This document shows positions 24,377 to 32,305 of a DNA stretch of 64,000 bases, one piece after another. The stretch is from Oscillospiraceae bacterium. GTDB taxonomy: Bacteria; Bacillota; Clostridia; Oscillospirales; Oscillospiraceae. The notes beneath the pieces are model-generated. The model ran no database searches. It saw only the letters and a list, made by a program, of their open reading frames with translations, and was not told the DNA's origin. Location: assembly GCA_017461445.1 (NCBI GenBank), contig JAFTXW010000019.1, forward strand, positions 1 through 64,000. Reading direction: 5' to 3'. The position numbers and the translations under genes are program-made. Each line of letters opens with the position of its first letter. Within the stretch, counting starts at the first letter, position 1.

Positions 24377-25303
24377 TTATCGGTTTATGGAGCCTGCCAT
24401 GCGGCGGTAGGTATGGCGGATACCACGGACGGCAATGGAGTAAGCCTGGATATTTTCGGGCAGGGCCATGCCGCCGTAGCCGGAGTCGCCCAGGTGATGG
24501 ATGTCCGTACCGGTCATCTTGCACATCAGGGCGATCTGACGGATGGTCGCAACATCCGCGCCCTCCTGGCTGGTGCCGATGGCGGTGATGGTCAGACAGC
24601 CCAGGCTGTGGGCAAAGGATACCAGCTCCCGGACATATTCCATGGTGATACCGGGAACGGTGCCGGGGGCGGGGAGGAGGATGATATCCGCGCCCGCCTC
24701 TGCGAAGGCCTGAATATCCTCCTTGGTGATGATCTTTTCCGCACCCTCTGTCAGAATGCCGGAGGCATGCATTTTGCCTGCCGCAAGAATCAGCTGATCA
24801 CCCAGTTCCCGCTTATAGAGTTTCAAGGTCTCCACAATAGCGATGTTGGTCACGCCGATGCCAGGATTTCCGGTAAGGAGGATGAAATTCACGCCCATGT
24901 CGGCGGCTTTCCTTGCGTTCTCCAGAGTTGCTTTCCGTCCGTTGGTCATGGCCCACATGTTTTCCTCCGGGTCCAGAGAGGACAGCACCTGCTCCACAGG
25001 CTCCAGATTGATACCGATGGGCCGTCCGGTCAGCTCCTTCAGCTTGCGGATGGTGTCTTCTGGGGCGCATTTGGGCAGTCCTGCGATATGGGGCTTTTGA
25101 ACATCGAACATATTCAGCAGCAGGATGTCTGCACCCATTGCTGCGGCAAACTCTGCGTTGGTGATGTCGCCCAGCATGGGGATAATGGAACCGATGGTTT
25201 CGCAGGCAATGGTACGGCCTTCTGCCCCGGCGATGGCGGCAAGAAGAACTTCCCGGGTCATATCCCGGAAGTCGGAGCCCTGGCAGTCTAAGATTCGTTT
25301 CAT
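24377..25303 (-). CDS. DUF7916 TIM-barrel protein (often mislabelled haloacid dehalogenase-like)
   Basis: A 308-residue soluble protein with the phosphoenolpyruvate-mutase-like barrel pattern: an N-terminal RILDCQGSDF, then FAAAMGADILLLNMFDV, RPIGINLEPVEQ, NFILLTGNPGIGVTN and ADIILLPAPGTVPGITMEYV. Proteins of this family occur beside PTS operons in Firmicutes; the activity is not known to me. Here it is divergent from licT and the alpha-glucoside PTS, with back-to-back promoters about 45 bases apart. AAGGAG precedes the ATG. A role in the same sugar pathway is suggested by position only. Confidence 0.8.
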   Translation of the reverse strand: MKRILDCQGSDFRDMTREVLLAAIAGAEGRTIACETIGSIIPMLGDITNAEFAAAMGADILLLNMFDVQKPHIAGLPKCAPEDTIRKLKELTGRPIGINLEPVEQVLSSLDPEENMWAMTNGRKATLENARKAADMGVNFILLTGNPGIGVTNIAIVETLKLYKRELGDQLILAAGKMHASGILTEGAEKIITKEDIQAFAEAGADIILLPAPGTVPGITMEYVRELVSFAHSLGCLTITAIGTSQEGADVATIRQIALMCKMTGTDIHHLGDSGYGGMALPENIQAYSIAVRGIRHTYRRMAGSINR

Positions 25304-25324
25304 AAAAATCTCCTTTTTCTTTTG

Positions 25325-25353
25325 ATTATATCATAAAGAAGAAGCTGGAGCAA
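25325..25353 (-). promoter_or_regulatory. Promoter of the DUF7916 gene
   Basis: On the minus strand TTGCTC (25353-25348), a 17-base spacer and TATAAT (25330-25325). Confidence 0.75.
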
Positions 25354-25396
25354 CAGGAAGAAAGGCTGGGAAAGGGTGGTATTTTGAAATTAACCC

Positions 25397-25425
25397 TTGA
25401 CAAATTATTTCAAAAAGCATATGAT
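25397..25425 (+). promoter_or_regulatory. Promoter of licT and the alpha-glucoside PTS operon
   Basis: A perfect TTGACA (25397-25402), 17-base spacer and TATGAT (25420-25425). The transcript begins just ahead of the antiterminator target. Confidence 0.85.
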
Positions 25426-25448
25426 TTATGTAGTAAAATATTAACATC

Positions 25449-25476
25449 CGACGTGTTACTGTTAGATCAGGCATGA
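25449..25476 (+). promoter_or_regulatory. RAT site (ribonucleic antiterminator) bound by LicT/BglG-type protein
   Basis: The leader contains TGTTACTG and ATCAGGCA spaced as in the RAT sequences of bgl, lic and sac operons (TGTTACTG...CAGGCA). Its 3' half overlaps the 5' arm of the terminator at 25469-25514, so RAT folding and termination exclude each other. Confidence 0.85.
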
Positions 25477-25514
25477 GTTCTCTTTTTTTAACAAGGAGGG
25501 TTCATGCCTTTTTT
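25469..25514 (+). terminator. Conditional terminator in the licT leader
   Basis: AGGCATGA (25469-25476) pairs with TCATGCCT (25502-25509), followed by TTTTTG. It stops transcription unless the overlapping RAT is held by LicT. Confidence 0.85.
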
Positions 25515-25592
25515 GTTTTATGGAAGAGACGGGCAGGGAAGGGACGGCAGATTGCCGGACCGGTTTGTCGGAAGAGGGTTATGGGTAGGAAC

Positions 25593-26423
25593 ATGAAAGC
25601 GGTAAAGATTTATAATAACAATGCCGTCGCAGTGGTACATCCGGACGGCAGAGAGGCCATCCTGGTAGGGGCAGGCATCGGCTTCCATAAGCGGCCGGGG
25701 GATCCCCTGGATGAAACAAAAATTGAAAAGGTCTACTATATCCAGGACGCGCTGCAGACGCGGTTCCTGCAGATCCTGAAGGAGGCCCGGCCCGAAGCGG
25801 TGCAGGTCGCCGAGGAGATTTTGACCTACGCCCGGCAGCAGGGACTGGAGCGGAAGGACCAGCTGATCCTGTCTCTGACGGATCATATCAGCTTTGCTTT
25901 GGAGCGGGCGGAGCAGGGAATCGAGCTGCCTTTCCTGATGCTCTCGGAAACCAAGATGCTGTATCCAAAGGAATACGATGTGGGCCGATGGGCCTTGAAG
26001 AAGATCCGGGAGGTCTGCCGCGTTGCGCTGCCGGAATATGAGGCGGGCTATATTGCCCTGCAGCTGGCTGGCTCCTCCATGAACCCGGATGCCGTCTACA
26101 ACGCCCTGAAACTGACAAACGGGGCGTTGGAGATCATCAAGAAAACCTATGGCGTGGAGCTGAATCCCGACGACATCGACACCATGCGGCTGACGACGCA
26201 CCTGAAATTTCTGGCCCAGCGGATCTTCAGCCACGGTCAGTGGAATGACGATGACATGGGCGGACTGTATCAGCTGCTTCTGCTGCGGCACAGCAAGAAC
26301 CGGGAATGCATTGCGCGGCTGGATGCGTTTATCCGGAAAAATTTTGCTTATGAGCTGAATCACCAGGAAAAAGTATATCTGATGGTCCACTTAAGCAAGA
26401 TCTTCAACGATGGCAACTCCTGA
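25593..26423 (+). CDS. LicT/BglG-family transcriptional antiterminator
   Basis: A 276-residue RNA-binding regulator. The CAT domain (MKAVKIYNNNAVAVVHPDGR, residues 1-55) binds the RAT; PRD1 (about 65-170, His98 in LTDHISFALER) and PRD2 (about 175-276, LTTHLKFLAQRI and YLMVHLSKIF) sense PTS phosphorylation. The ATG at 25593 follows GGTAGGA by 5 bases; the frame is open further up, but that stretch is the terminator-containing leader. It controls its own operon through the upstream RAT. No second RAT lies before the PTS gene. Confidence 0.9.
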   Translation: MKAVKIYNNNAVAVVHPDGREAILVGAGIGFHKRPGDPLDETKIEKVYYIQDALQTRFLQILKEARPEAVQVAEEILTYARQQGLERKDQLILSLTDHISFALERAEQGIELPFLMLSETKMLYPKEYDVGRWALKKIREVCRVALPEYEAGYIALQLAGSSMNPDAVYNALKLTNGALEIIKKTYGVELNPDDIDTMRLTTHLKFLAQRIFSHGQWNDDDMGGLYQLLLLRHSKNRECIARLDAFIRKNFAYELNHQEKVYLMVHLSKIFNDGNS

Positions 26424-26470
26424 TTTACAACCAGGGGATACCATATATTTTACGAAGGAGAAAGAAGATC

Positions 26471-28027
26471 ATGAAAAACAACAAGATCATGAACACCCTT
26501 GAGGTGTTCGCAAAGGCTATGGTGCAGCCTCTGATGTACCTGTCCGTTGCGGGTATGATCCTGGCTATTGGTTCTCTGCTGACCAATAGCTCCGTCACCG
26601 CATTCCTGCCCTTCCTGCAGTGGAAGCCCATTCAGGTTGTTGGTAAGCTGATGTACGAAACCATGATGATCCTGATCAACAATCTGGGGCTGCTGTTCGT
26701 TATCGGCATCCCCGCTGCTCTGGCGAAGCGGGACAAGCATCAGGCAGGCCTCATCGGCTTCATGTCCTACCTGATCTACCTGAAGACTTCCAACATTATG
26801 CTGACCGAGATGGGCCAGCTGGCTGAGCCCTCCGCAATGCTGGGCCTGTTCGGCACCGGTCAGGCGGAGATTCTGGGCATCCAGGTCGTCGATATGAGCG
26901 TTTTCGGCGGCATCCTGCTGGGCTGCCTGGTGGGCTGGGTCTTTAACCGTACCTGCGAGAAGAAGTTCGGCGGCGCGTTCCAGATCTACTCCGGCGTCCG
27001 TTTCTCCTTTGCCTGCATGGTCGCTGTTTCCATTATTTTCGGTGCTGTTACCAATATTGTGTGGCCCGTTGTCCAGCAGGGCATTTCTGCTCTGGCAAAC
27101 CTGATCAAGAGCAGCGGCACCTTCGGCCTGTTCATCTACGGCTTCCTGGAGCGTCTGCTGATCCCCACCGGCCTGCATCACCTGGTCTACACTCCCTTCC
27201 AGTTTACTGACCTGGGCGGCGTGCTGCAGGTTGGTGACATGGTAGTTGCCGGTGCTTACCCCATCGTTATGACCGAGCTGCAGATGGGCGTGCCCTTCTC
27301 TGAGTCCATCTACTACATGGCCATCGGCTTCACCAAAATGTTCGGCTACATCGGTATCGGCGCAGCCTTCATCCATACCGCCCATCCCCACAACAAGAAG
27401 CGCACCGCTGCCACCATCGTTCCCCTGGTGGTCACTGCTTGCCTGGCTTCCATCACCGAGCCTCTGGACTTCATGTTCATCTTCGTGGCTCCCGTTCTGT
27501 ACGTCCTGCATGCCTGCATCGCCGGCCTGTTCATCGCTCTGCTGAAGATCTGCGGCGTCACCGCTTTCTGCGGCGGCAATATGCTGGCCTCCATCCTGAT
27601 GAACCTGTCTGCCGGTGTTGAGCGCACTCAGTGGCCCATCATGCTGGCTCTGGGCATTGTGCAGATCCTGGTCTACTTCTTCCTGTTCAGCTTCCTGATC
27701 AAGAAGTTCAACTACAAGACTCCTGGCCGTGAGGATGACCTGACCGAGACCGCCAATGACAAGACTCCCGCCAAGACCTTCAACGGCAGCGAGGATGCTA
27801 AGTACGTGGTCGAGGGCCTGGGCGGCAAGGCCAACATCAACACCGTTGAGAACTGCTTCACCCGTCTGCGCGTCAACGTCAAGGATGCTTCCCTGGTGAA
27901 GGACGAAATCATCAACAAGGCACCCAACTCCGGCGTTATCCACAAGGGCAACGACATCCAGGTTATCTTCGGCCTGCAGGTTGCTGATGTCCGCAAGTCC
28001 GTGGAGGACTACCTGGAGACCCTGTAA
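26471..28027 (+). CDS. PTS alpha-glucoside transporter subunit IICB
   Basis: A 518-residue membrane permease-kinase that imports and phosphorylates an alpha-glucoside (maltose, isomaltose or sucrose isomers are usual). The EIIC part spans about residues 1-420 with ten or so hydrophobic segments and the sugar-site motif ITEPLDFMFIFVAP. The EIIB part (about 440-518) has the phospho-Cys462 in VENCFTRLRVNV. No EIIA domain is attached, so a general EIIA must serve it from elsewhere. AAGGAGAAAG precedes the ATG. The substrate class is supported by the GH4 gene that follows. Codon bias is strong. Confidence 0.88.
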   Translation: MKNNKIMNTLEVFAKAMVQPLMYLSVAGMILAIGSLLTNSSVTAFLPFLQWKPIQVVGKLMYETMMILINNLGLLFVIGIPAALAKRDKHQAGLIGFMSYLIYLKTSNIMLTEMGQLAEPSAMLGLFGTGQAEILGIQVVDMSVFGGILLGCLVGWVFNRTCEKKFGGAFQIYSGVRFSFACMVAVSIIFGAVTNIVWPVVQQGISALANLIKSSGTFGLFIYGFLERLLIPTGLHHLVYTPFQFTDLGGVLQVGDMVVAGAYPIVMTELQMGVPFSESIYYMAIGFTKMFGYIGIGAAFIHTAHPHNKKRTAATIVPLVVTACLASITEPLDFMFIFVAPVLYVLHACIAGLFIALLKICGVTAFCGGNMLASILMNLSAGVERTQWPIMLALGIVQILVYFFLFSFLIKKFNYKTPGREDDLTETANDKTPAKTFNGSEDAKYVVEGLGGKANINTVENCFTRLRVNVKDASLVKDEIINKAPNSGVIHKGNDIQVIFGLQVADVRKSVEDYLETL

Positions 28028-28076
28028 ACCGCATACTTCTGTGCGTTTTCCATTTTGAATACGGAGGTATTTCCCT

Positions 28077-29432
28077 ATGATTATTACAATTGTTGGCGGC
28101 GGCAGCACCTTCACCCCCGGCATCGTCAAGTCCATTGCCCTGCGCAAGGACGAGCTTGGCGTGGAGGAGATCCGTCTGTTCGACCTGGACAAGGAACGCC
28201 AGGACAAGGTGGCCGTTGTGGTCAAGTGGATCCTGGACGAGGATCTGAAGTGCGGCATCAAGCTGACCGTCAGCTATGATCCCGCTGAGGCCTACAAGGA
28301 CGCGGACTTTGTCTTTGCTCAGATGCGTGTGGGCAAGTACGCTATGCGCGAGCAGGACGAGAAGATCCCCCTGAAGCACGGCTGCGTGGGTCAGGAGACC
28401 TGCGGCTGCGGCGGTCTGGCCTACGGCATGCGCACCATCTTCCCCATGATCCAGGTCATTGACGACGCGGAAAAGTACGCCAAGCCCAACTACTGGATCC
28501 TGAACTACTCCAACCCCGCCTCCATCGTTTCCGAGGCATGCCGTGTCCTGCGGCCCAATGCCCGGATCATCAACATCTGCGATATGCCCATTGCCATCAT
28601 CGATGTGGTTGCAGCGGCTATGGAGATCAAGGACAAGGAGAACATCGTCTACGATTACTACGGCCTGAACCACTTCGGCTGGTTCACCGGCATCGAGTAC
28701 AAGGGCGAGGACATTATGCCCAAGCTGCGCGACTACATCATGGAGCATGAGATCCTGCTGCCCGAGGCCTACCTGAAGGACAAGGCCGCTCTCGCCGGTA
28801 AGAAAACCAACCGCCATGCCAAGGGCAGCTGGTACTATGTCTGGAAGGGTGTCTACGAGATCATGCAGAATTTCCCCGACACCCTGCCCAACACCTACCT
28901 GAACTACTATCTGCAGCAGAAGGAGTTCGTGGAGCATTCCGATCCCAACCATACCCGTGCCAATGAGGTCATGGAGAGCCGGGAGAAGAACCTGTTCGAC
29001 GGTATTGACAAGTATCTGGAAACCGGCGTTGTGGACGACACCGTGTTCTATGCCGGCAGCCATGGCGACTGGATCGCCGACCTGGCTGTTGCCCTGAAGA
29101 ACGACACCAAGGCCCGTTTCCTGGTCATCACCGAGAACCGGGGCTGCATCCCCAACCTGCCCTATGATGCCATGGTTGAGGTTCCCGCCTACATCGGCAA
29201 GAACGGTCCCGAGGTCCTGACCCAGAAGCCCATCCCGCTGTTCCAGCAGGCACTGATCATGCAGCAGCTGAACTGCGAGAAGCTGCTGGTGGAGGCCTGC
29301 ATCGAGGGCTCCTACCAGAAGGCTCTGGAGGCCTTTACCCTGAACAAGACCGTGCCCAGCATGAATGTGGCAAAGGCTGTTCTGGACGACCTGATCGAGG
29401 CCAACAAGGAATACTGGCCCGAGCTGAAGTAA
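28077..29432 (+). CDS. GH4 6-phospho-alpha-glucosidase (NAD+ and metal dependent)
   Basis: A 451-residue enzyme that splits the phosphorylated disaccharide delivered by the PTS. The NAD+ loop is GGGSTFTPG (residues 7-15). CDMP at residues 168-171 (NICDMPIAII) marks the 6-phospho-alpha-glucosidase branch; the beta branch has CNVP there. NYSNPASI, YGLNHFGW and GCVGQETCG are further GH4 signatures. GGAGG lies 9 bases before the ATG. The gene directly follows the PTS gene and ends at a strong terminator. Confidence 0.92.
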   Translation: MIITIVGGGSTFTPGIVKSIALRKDELGVEEIRLFDLDKERQDKVAVVVKWILDEDLKCGIKLTVSYDPAEAYKDADFVFAQMRVGKYAMREQDEKIPLKHGCVGQETCGCGGLAYGMRTIFPMIQVIDDAEKYAKPNYWILNYSNPASIVSEACRVLRPNARIINICDMPIAIIDVVAAAMEIKDKENIVYDYYGLNHFGWFTGIEYKGEDIMPKLRDYIMEHEILLPEAYLKDKAALAGKKTNRHAKGSWYYVWKGVYEIMQNFPDTLPNTYLNYYLQQKEFVEHSDPNHTRANEVMESREKNLFDGIDKYLETGVVDDTVFYAGSHGDWIADLAVALKNDTKARFLVITENRGCIPNLPYDAMVEVPAYIGKNGPEVLTQKPIPLFQQALIMQQLNCEKLLVEACIEGSYQKALEAFTLNKTVPSMNVAKAVLDDLIEANKEYWPELK

Positions 29433-29446
29433 TCCAATATCCCTCC

Positions 29447-29477
29447 GCCCCCACCGTGAAAGCGGTGGGGGCTTTTT
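29447..29477 (+). terminator. Terminator of the alpha-glucoside operon
   Basis: GCCCCCACCG pairs with CGGTGGGGGC (29463-29472), followed by TTTTT. Confidence 0.92.
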
Positions 29478-29491
29478 CCTGCGGGAAACCA

Positions 29492-29520
29492 TAGACATTT
29501 GACGGGATTTATGATATGCT
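29492..29520 (+). promoter_or_regulatory. Promoter of the GH25 gene
   Basis: TAGACA (29492-29497), 17-base spacer, TATGCT (29515-29520). Confidence 0.55.
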
Positions 29521-29550
29521 GGCCATAAAAAAGAGAAAGGGACCAAGTCC

Positions 29551-30879
29551 ATGAAGAAAAAGAAAAAATCCAAATACGACGGGGGATATTCCCTTGGGCA
29601 GAAGCTGCGTATGGGGCTGGTTCTGTGTGTGCTGCTTACTGCGGCGGCGTTGGTATCCTTTCAATTCCTGACTGCTGAGCGGGTACGGGAAACGGAGGAA
29701 TTCACCACCGGCATTGATGTGGCAAAGTATCAGGGCACCATCGACTGGGCGAAGGCTGCGGATTATGGCGTGGATTTTGCTATGGTCCGGGTGGGCTACC
29801 GGGGAATGGGGGACGGGGTCATCACCGCCGATTCAAACGCCAGGTACAATATGCAGGAGGCCCAGAAATATGGGATCAAGCTGGGCGTATATTTCTTTTC
29901 CACAGCCGTTTCCGAAGAGGAGGCCCGGGAGGAAGCGGACTGGGTGGCAGACTATATTTCCCAGTACGCCATTACTTATCCTGTTGCCTACGACTGCGAG
30001 GGCTATGCTGACCCGGACAGCCGCCAGTATGGAATGAATCTGGTTGACCGTACCGATGCGGCTCTGGCCTTTCTGCAAGCTATCGAGAAGCGGGGCTATG
30101 AGGGTATGTTCTATGCTTCCAAAAACGAGCTGGAAAACAGCTGGGAGACTGCCCGAATCCAGCGGGACTACAAGATCTGGGTTGCCCAGTATTCCGGCGG
30201 CGTGGATCCCGCTCTGGACAGAAGCAGCTACGAGGGGGAGCACCAGATGTGGCAGTATACTGCCGAGGGGAGCATTCCGGGTATTTCTCAAAATGTGGAT
30301 CTGAACATCGCCTATTTTGGGTATGATGGGATTCGTCAGCCGAAGAATAAGGAGGTTCCGGAGGAGGCTTTCCCGGATGTGGAGGCACTGATGGACTTCA
30401 CTGAGATTTCCGAGCAGGTCACCGCCAAAGAGGAAACCAATCTGCGCAGCCATCCCAGCCAAGGGGAGGAAAGTGTTGTATTGTATACCCTGAAAAACGG
30501 GGAGGTTGCCACCCGCACCGCTGTCAGCGACAGCGGCTGGTCCCGGGTGGAGTTCAACGGCGGTATTTACTATGCTGTGTCTAATTTCCTGACCACGGAT
30601 CTGAGCTATACGCCCACGCCTACAGAGCCCCAGATTCAGGATGATACGGAGTTTGATACCGAGTTTACAGAGGTCAATGACAGGGTCACCGCCAAGGAGC
30701 TGGTGAACCTGCGAAATATCCCAAGCGTCACCCGGGAGGACTCGGTGGTGGTGGCTCAGCTGACACATGGAGAGGTGGTCACCCGGACGGGGATCAATGA
30801 GGATGTGGGGTGGTCCAGGGTGATTTTTGAGGGAAAAACCCTTTATTGTGTTACGCAGTATCTGGAAATTGTGGAATAA
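29551..30879 (+). CDS. GH25 muramidase (lysozyme) with two SH3 repeats
   Basis: A 442-residue cell-wall hydrolase. A lysine-rich tail and one membrane helix (about 24-42) anchor or export it. The GH25 domain (about 53-255) has GIDVAKYQGTIDW at its start, the DxE catalytic pair in VAYDCEGYAD and the end VDLNIAYFG. Two SH3-like repeats follow (AKEETNLRSHPS and AKELVNLRNIPS), separated by a Thr/Pro linker. Likely remodels peptidoglycan. AAAGGGACC precedes the ATG. Single gene with its own terminator. Confidence 0.9.
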   Translation: MKKKKKSKYDGGYSLGQKLRMGLVLCVLLTAAALVSFQFLTAERVRETEEFTTGIDVAKYQGTIDWAKAADYGVDFAMVRVGYRGMGDGVITADSNARYNMQEAQKYGIKLGVYFFSTAVSEEEAREEADWVADYISQYAITYPVAYDCEGYADPDSRQYGMNLVDRTDAALAFLQAIEKRGYEGMFYASKNELENSWETARIQRDYKIWVAQYSGGVDPALDRSSYEGEHQMWQYTAEGSIPGISQNVDLNIAYFGYDGIRQPKNKEVPEEAFPDVEALMDFTEISEQVTAKEETNLRSHPSQGEESVVLYTLKNGEVATRTAVSDSGWSRVEFNGGIYYAVSNFLTTDLSYTPTPTEPQIQDDTEFDTEFTEVNDRVTAKELVNLRNIPSVTREDSVVVAQLTHGEVVTRTGINEDVGWSRVIFEGKTLYCVTQYLEIVE

Positions 30880-30887
30880 GCGGTTGA

Positions 30888-30920
30888 AACGCTCTCCTTT
30901 GGTACCGGGGAGCGTTTTTT
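30888..30920 (+). terminator. Terminator of the GH25 gene
   Basis: AACGCTC pairs with GAGCGTT with a further TCC/GGG extension, then TTTT. Confidence 0.8.
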
Positions 30921-30999
30921 CCAACCACTGGTTGGAAGCATTTCATGCAGTTTTGTGCTTGTTTTGTGGCTGCGAAAAATGGAAAATTCTCTGCGAAGG

Positions 31000-31028
31000 T
31001 GTGACCGGGTGGCAGATGGATACGTCTA
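31000..31028 (+). promoter_or_regulatory. Probable ECF-sigma-type promoter of the sigma operon
   Basis: TGTGACC (31000-31006), 16-base spacer, CGTCTA (31023-31028), 24 bases before the sigma gene. An AAC/ACC-type -35 with a CGTC -10 is the usual shape of ECF-dependent, self-regulated promoters, and no housekeeping promoter is seen here. Confidence 0.65.
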
Positions 31029-31052
31029 TATAGGTGAAAGGAGGCGTGTACC

Positions 31053-31613
31053 TTGAAAGACGATGGGATCATTGACTTATACTGGGCCCGCTCTGAGGAA
31101 GCCATTTCGGAGACGGATCGGAAATACGGAAAATACTGCCGCCGCATTGCGGACAATATTCTGAACGACATGCAGGACAGTGAGGAGTGTGTCAGCGATA
31201 CATATCTGAAAGCATGGAATGCCATGCCGCCCCAGCGTCCCACCCGGTTATCGGTATTTCTGGGTACCATTACCCGGAATCTGGCTTTGGACAAATACCG
31301 CCTTGGAAGGGCCGAAAAACGGGGCGGGGGAGAGCTGGTGCTGGCGTTGGAGGAACTGTGGGAATGCGCGGCAGGTGCCGGGGGCGAGGAGCAGTTGGTG
31401 GAGGGAATGGTGGTGACCCAGGTGCTGAATTGCTTCCTGGCATCCCTGTCCCGGGAAAACCGCATTATTTTCCTGCGCCGTTACTGGTATGTATGCTCCG
31501 TAAAAGAAATTGCGGACGGTATGCGTTTGTCAGAGAGTAAGGTAAAAATGTCTCTGCTCCGCTCCCGGAACAAGCTGCGGGAAATGCTGGAAAAGGAGGG
31601 GATCAGCGTATGA
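31053..31613 (+). CDS. ECF-type RNA polymerase sigma factor
   Basis: A 186-residue sigma-70 family protein. Region 2 contains RRIADNILNDMQDSEECVSDTYLKAWNAMPP and FLGTITRNLALDKYR; region 4 contains FLRRYWYVCSVKEIADGMRL followed by SESKVKMSLLRSRNKLREML. TTG start with AAAGGAGG at 8-base spacing. The next gene overlaps its stop by 4 bases. Together with the two membrane proteins downstream it forms a signal-responsive sigma/anti-sigma unit, probably self-activated from the promoter at 31000. Confidence 0.88.
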   Translation: MKDDGIIDLYWARSEEAISETDRKYGKYCRRIADNILNDMQDSEECVSDTYLKAWNAMPPQRPTRLSVFLGTITRNLALDKYRLGRAEKRGGGELVLALEELWECAAGAGGEEQLVEGMVVTQVLNCFLASLSRENRIIFLRRYWYVCSVKEIADGMRLSESKVKMSLLRSRNKLREMLEKEGISV

Positions 31614-32305
31614 CGGCGGAAGGCATCCTGTACCAGCTGAGCTTCATTGCCCCCTGCTACATAGAAGAAGCTGCCCCGGGCCAAGGAACGGGAAAGCTGC
31701 CAAAGCGGCGGCTTCTGGCACTGATTCTTGCGGCGGCCCTGGCTCTGCTTTTGATCAGCTGCGGTGTTGTGGCCCTTTCTGAGGAGACTATCCGGGAATG
31801 GTTCCTCAAATATGAGATAGCGCAATATCCTCTTCGAGTGGACGCTGAGGAAATCGAGTTTATCGACGTGACGGGAGACTATGCACTGGTGTTCTACAGC
31901 GGTATGGGGCCAAACCTACGGCTTTACCGCTATGAAACTGAGAGCGAAATTGTCAATGTGACCGCTTTTGCCGAAGGTGTGTACGCCATCAGCGGAGGAA
32001 TCAGCATCAATCATGTGGAAGCGGATGGACAGCATATCTATTTTGGCACGGTAAACAGTTCCCACTGGAACCCGGCAAATGACACCGTTCTGAAATATGC
32101 ACCGCAATGTCTGTGTGTTACCGATGGGGACGGAAATACTGTGGAGTTGGATGTAACGGGAGGTGGATATCTTTGCGTTCTGGATGCTCCTTTGGCAGAT
32201 TTTCAGCTGTTGGGACAAGACGGGGCAGTTTGCCTGGATCACTTCACCTATTTCAGCCAGGGATATACCATTGAGGAGCGGCAATGGGAGGAGAGCAGCC
32301 AATGA
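31610..32305 (+). CDS. Single-pass membrane protein, probable anti-sigma-type partner
   Basis: A 231-residue protein with a cytoplasmic N-terminus (about 1-30), one membrane helix (LLALILAAALALLLISCGVV) and an extracytoplasmic beta-rich region with no family I recognise. Its first 50 residues are clearly paralogous to those of the following gene (MTAE, then E-E-A-A-P, then LAxILAAALALLL.SCGVVA), whereas the outer parts differ. This suggests duplication with replacement of the sensor part. Overlaps both neighbours by 4 bases. Confidence 0.72.
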   Translation: MTAEGILYQLSFIAPCYIEEAAPGQGTGKLPKRRLLALILAAALALLLISCGVVALSEETIREWFLKYEIAQYPLRVDAEEIEFIDVTGDYALVFYSGMGPNLRLYRYETESEIVNVTAFAEGVYAISGGISINHVEADGQHIYFGTVNSSHWNPANDTVLKYAPQCLCVTDGDGNTVELDVTGGGYLCVLDAPLADFQLLGQDGAVCLDHFTYFSQGYTIEERQWEESSQ

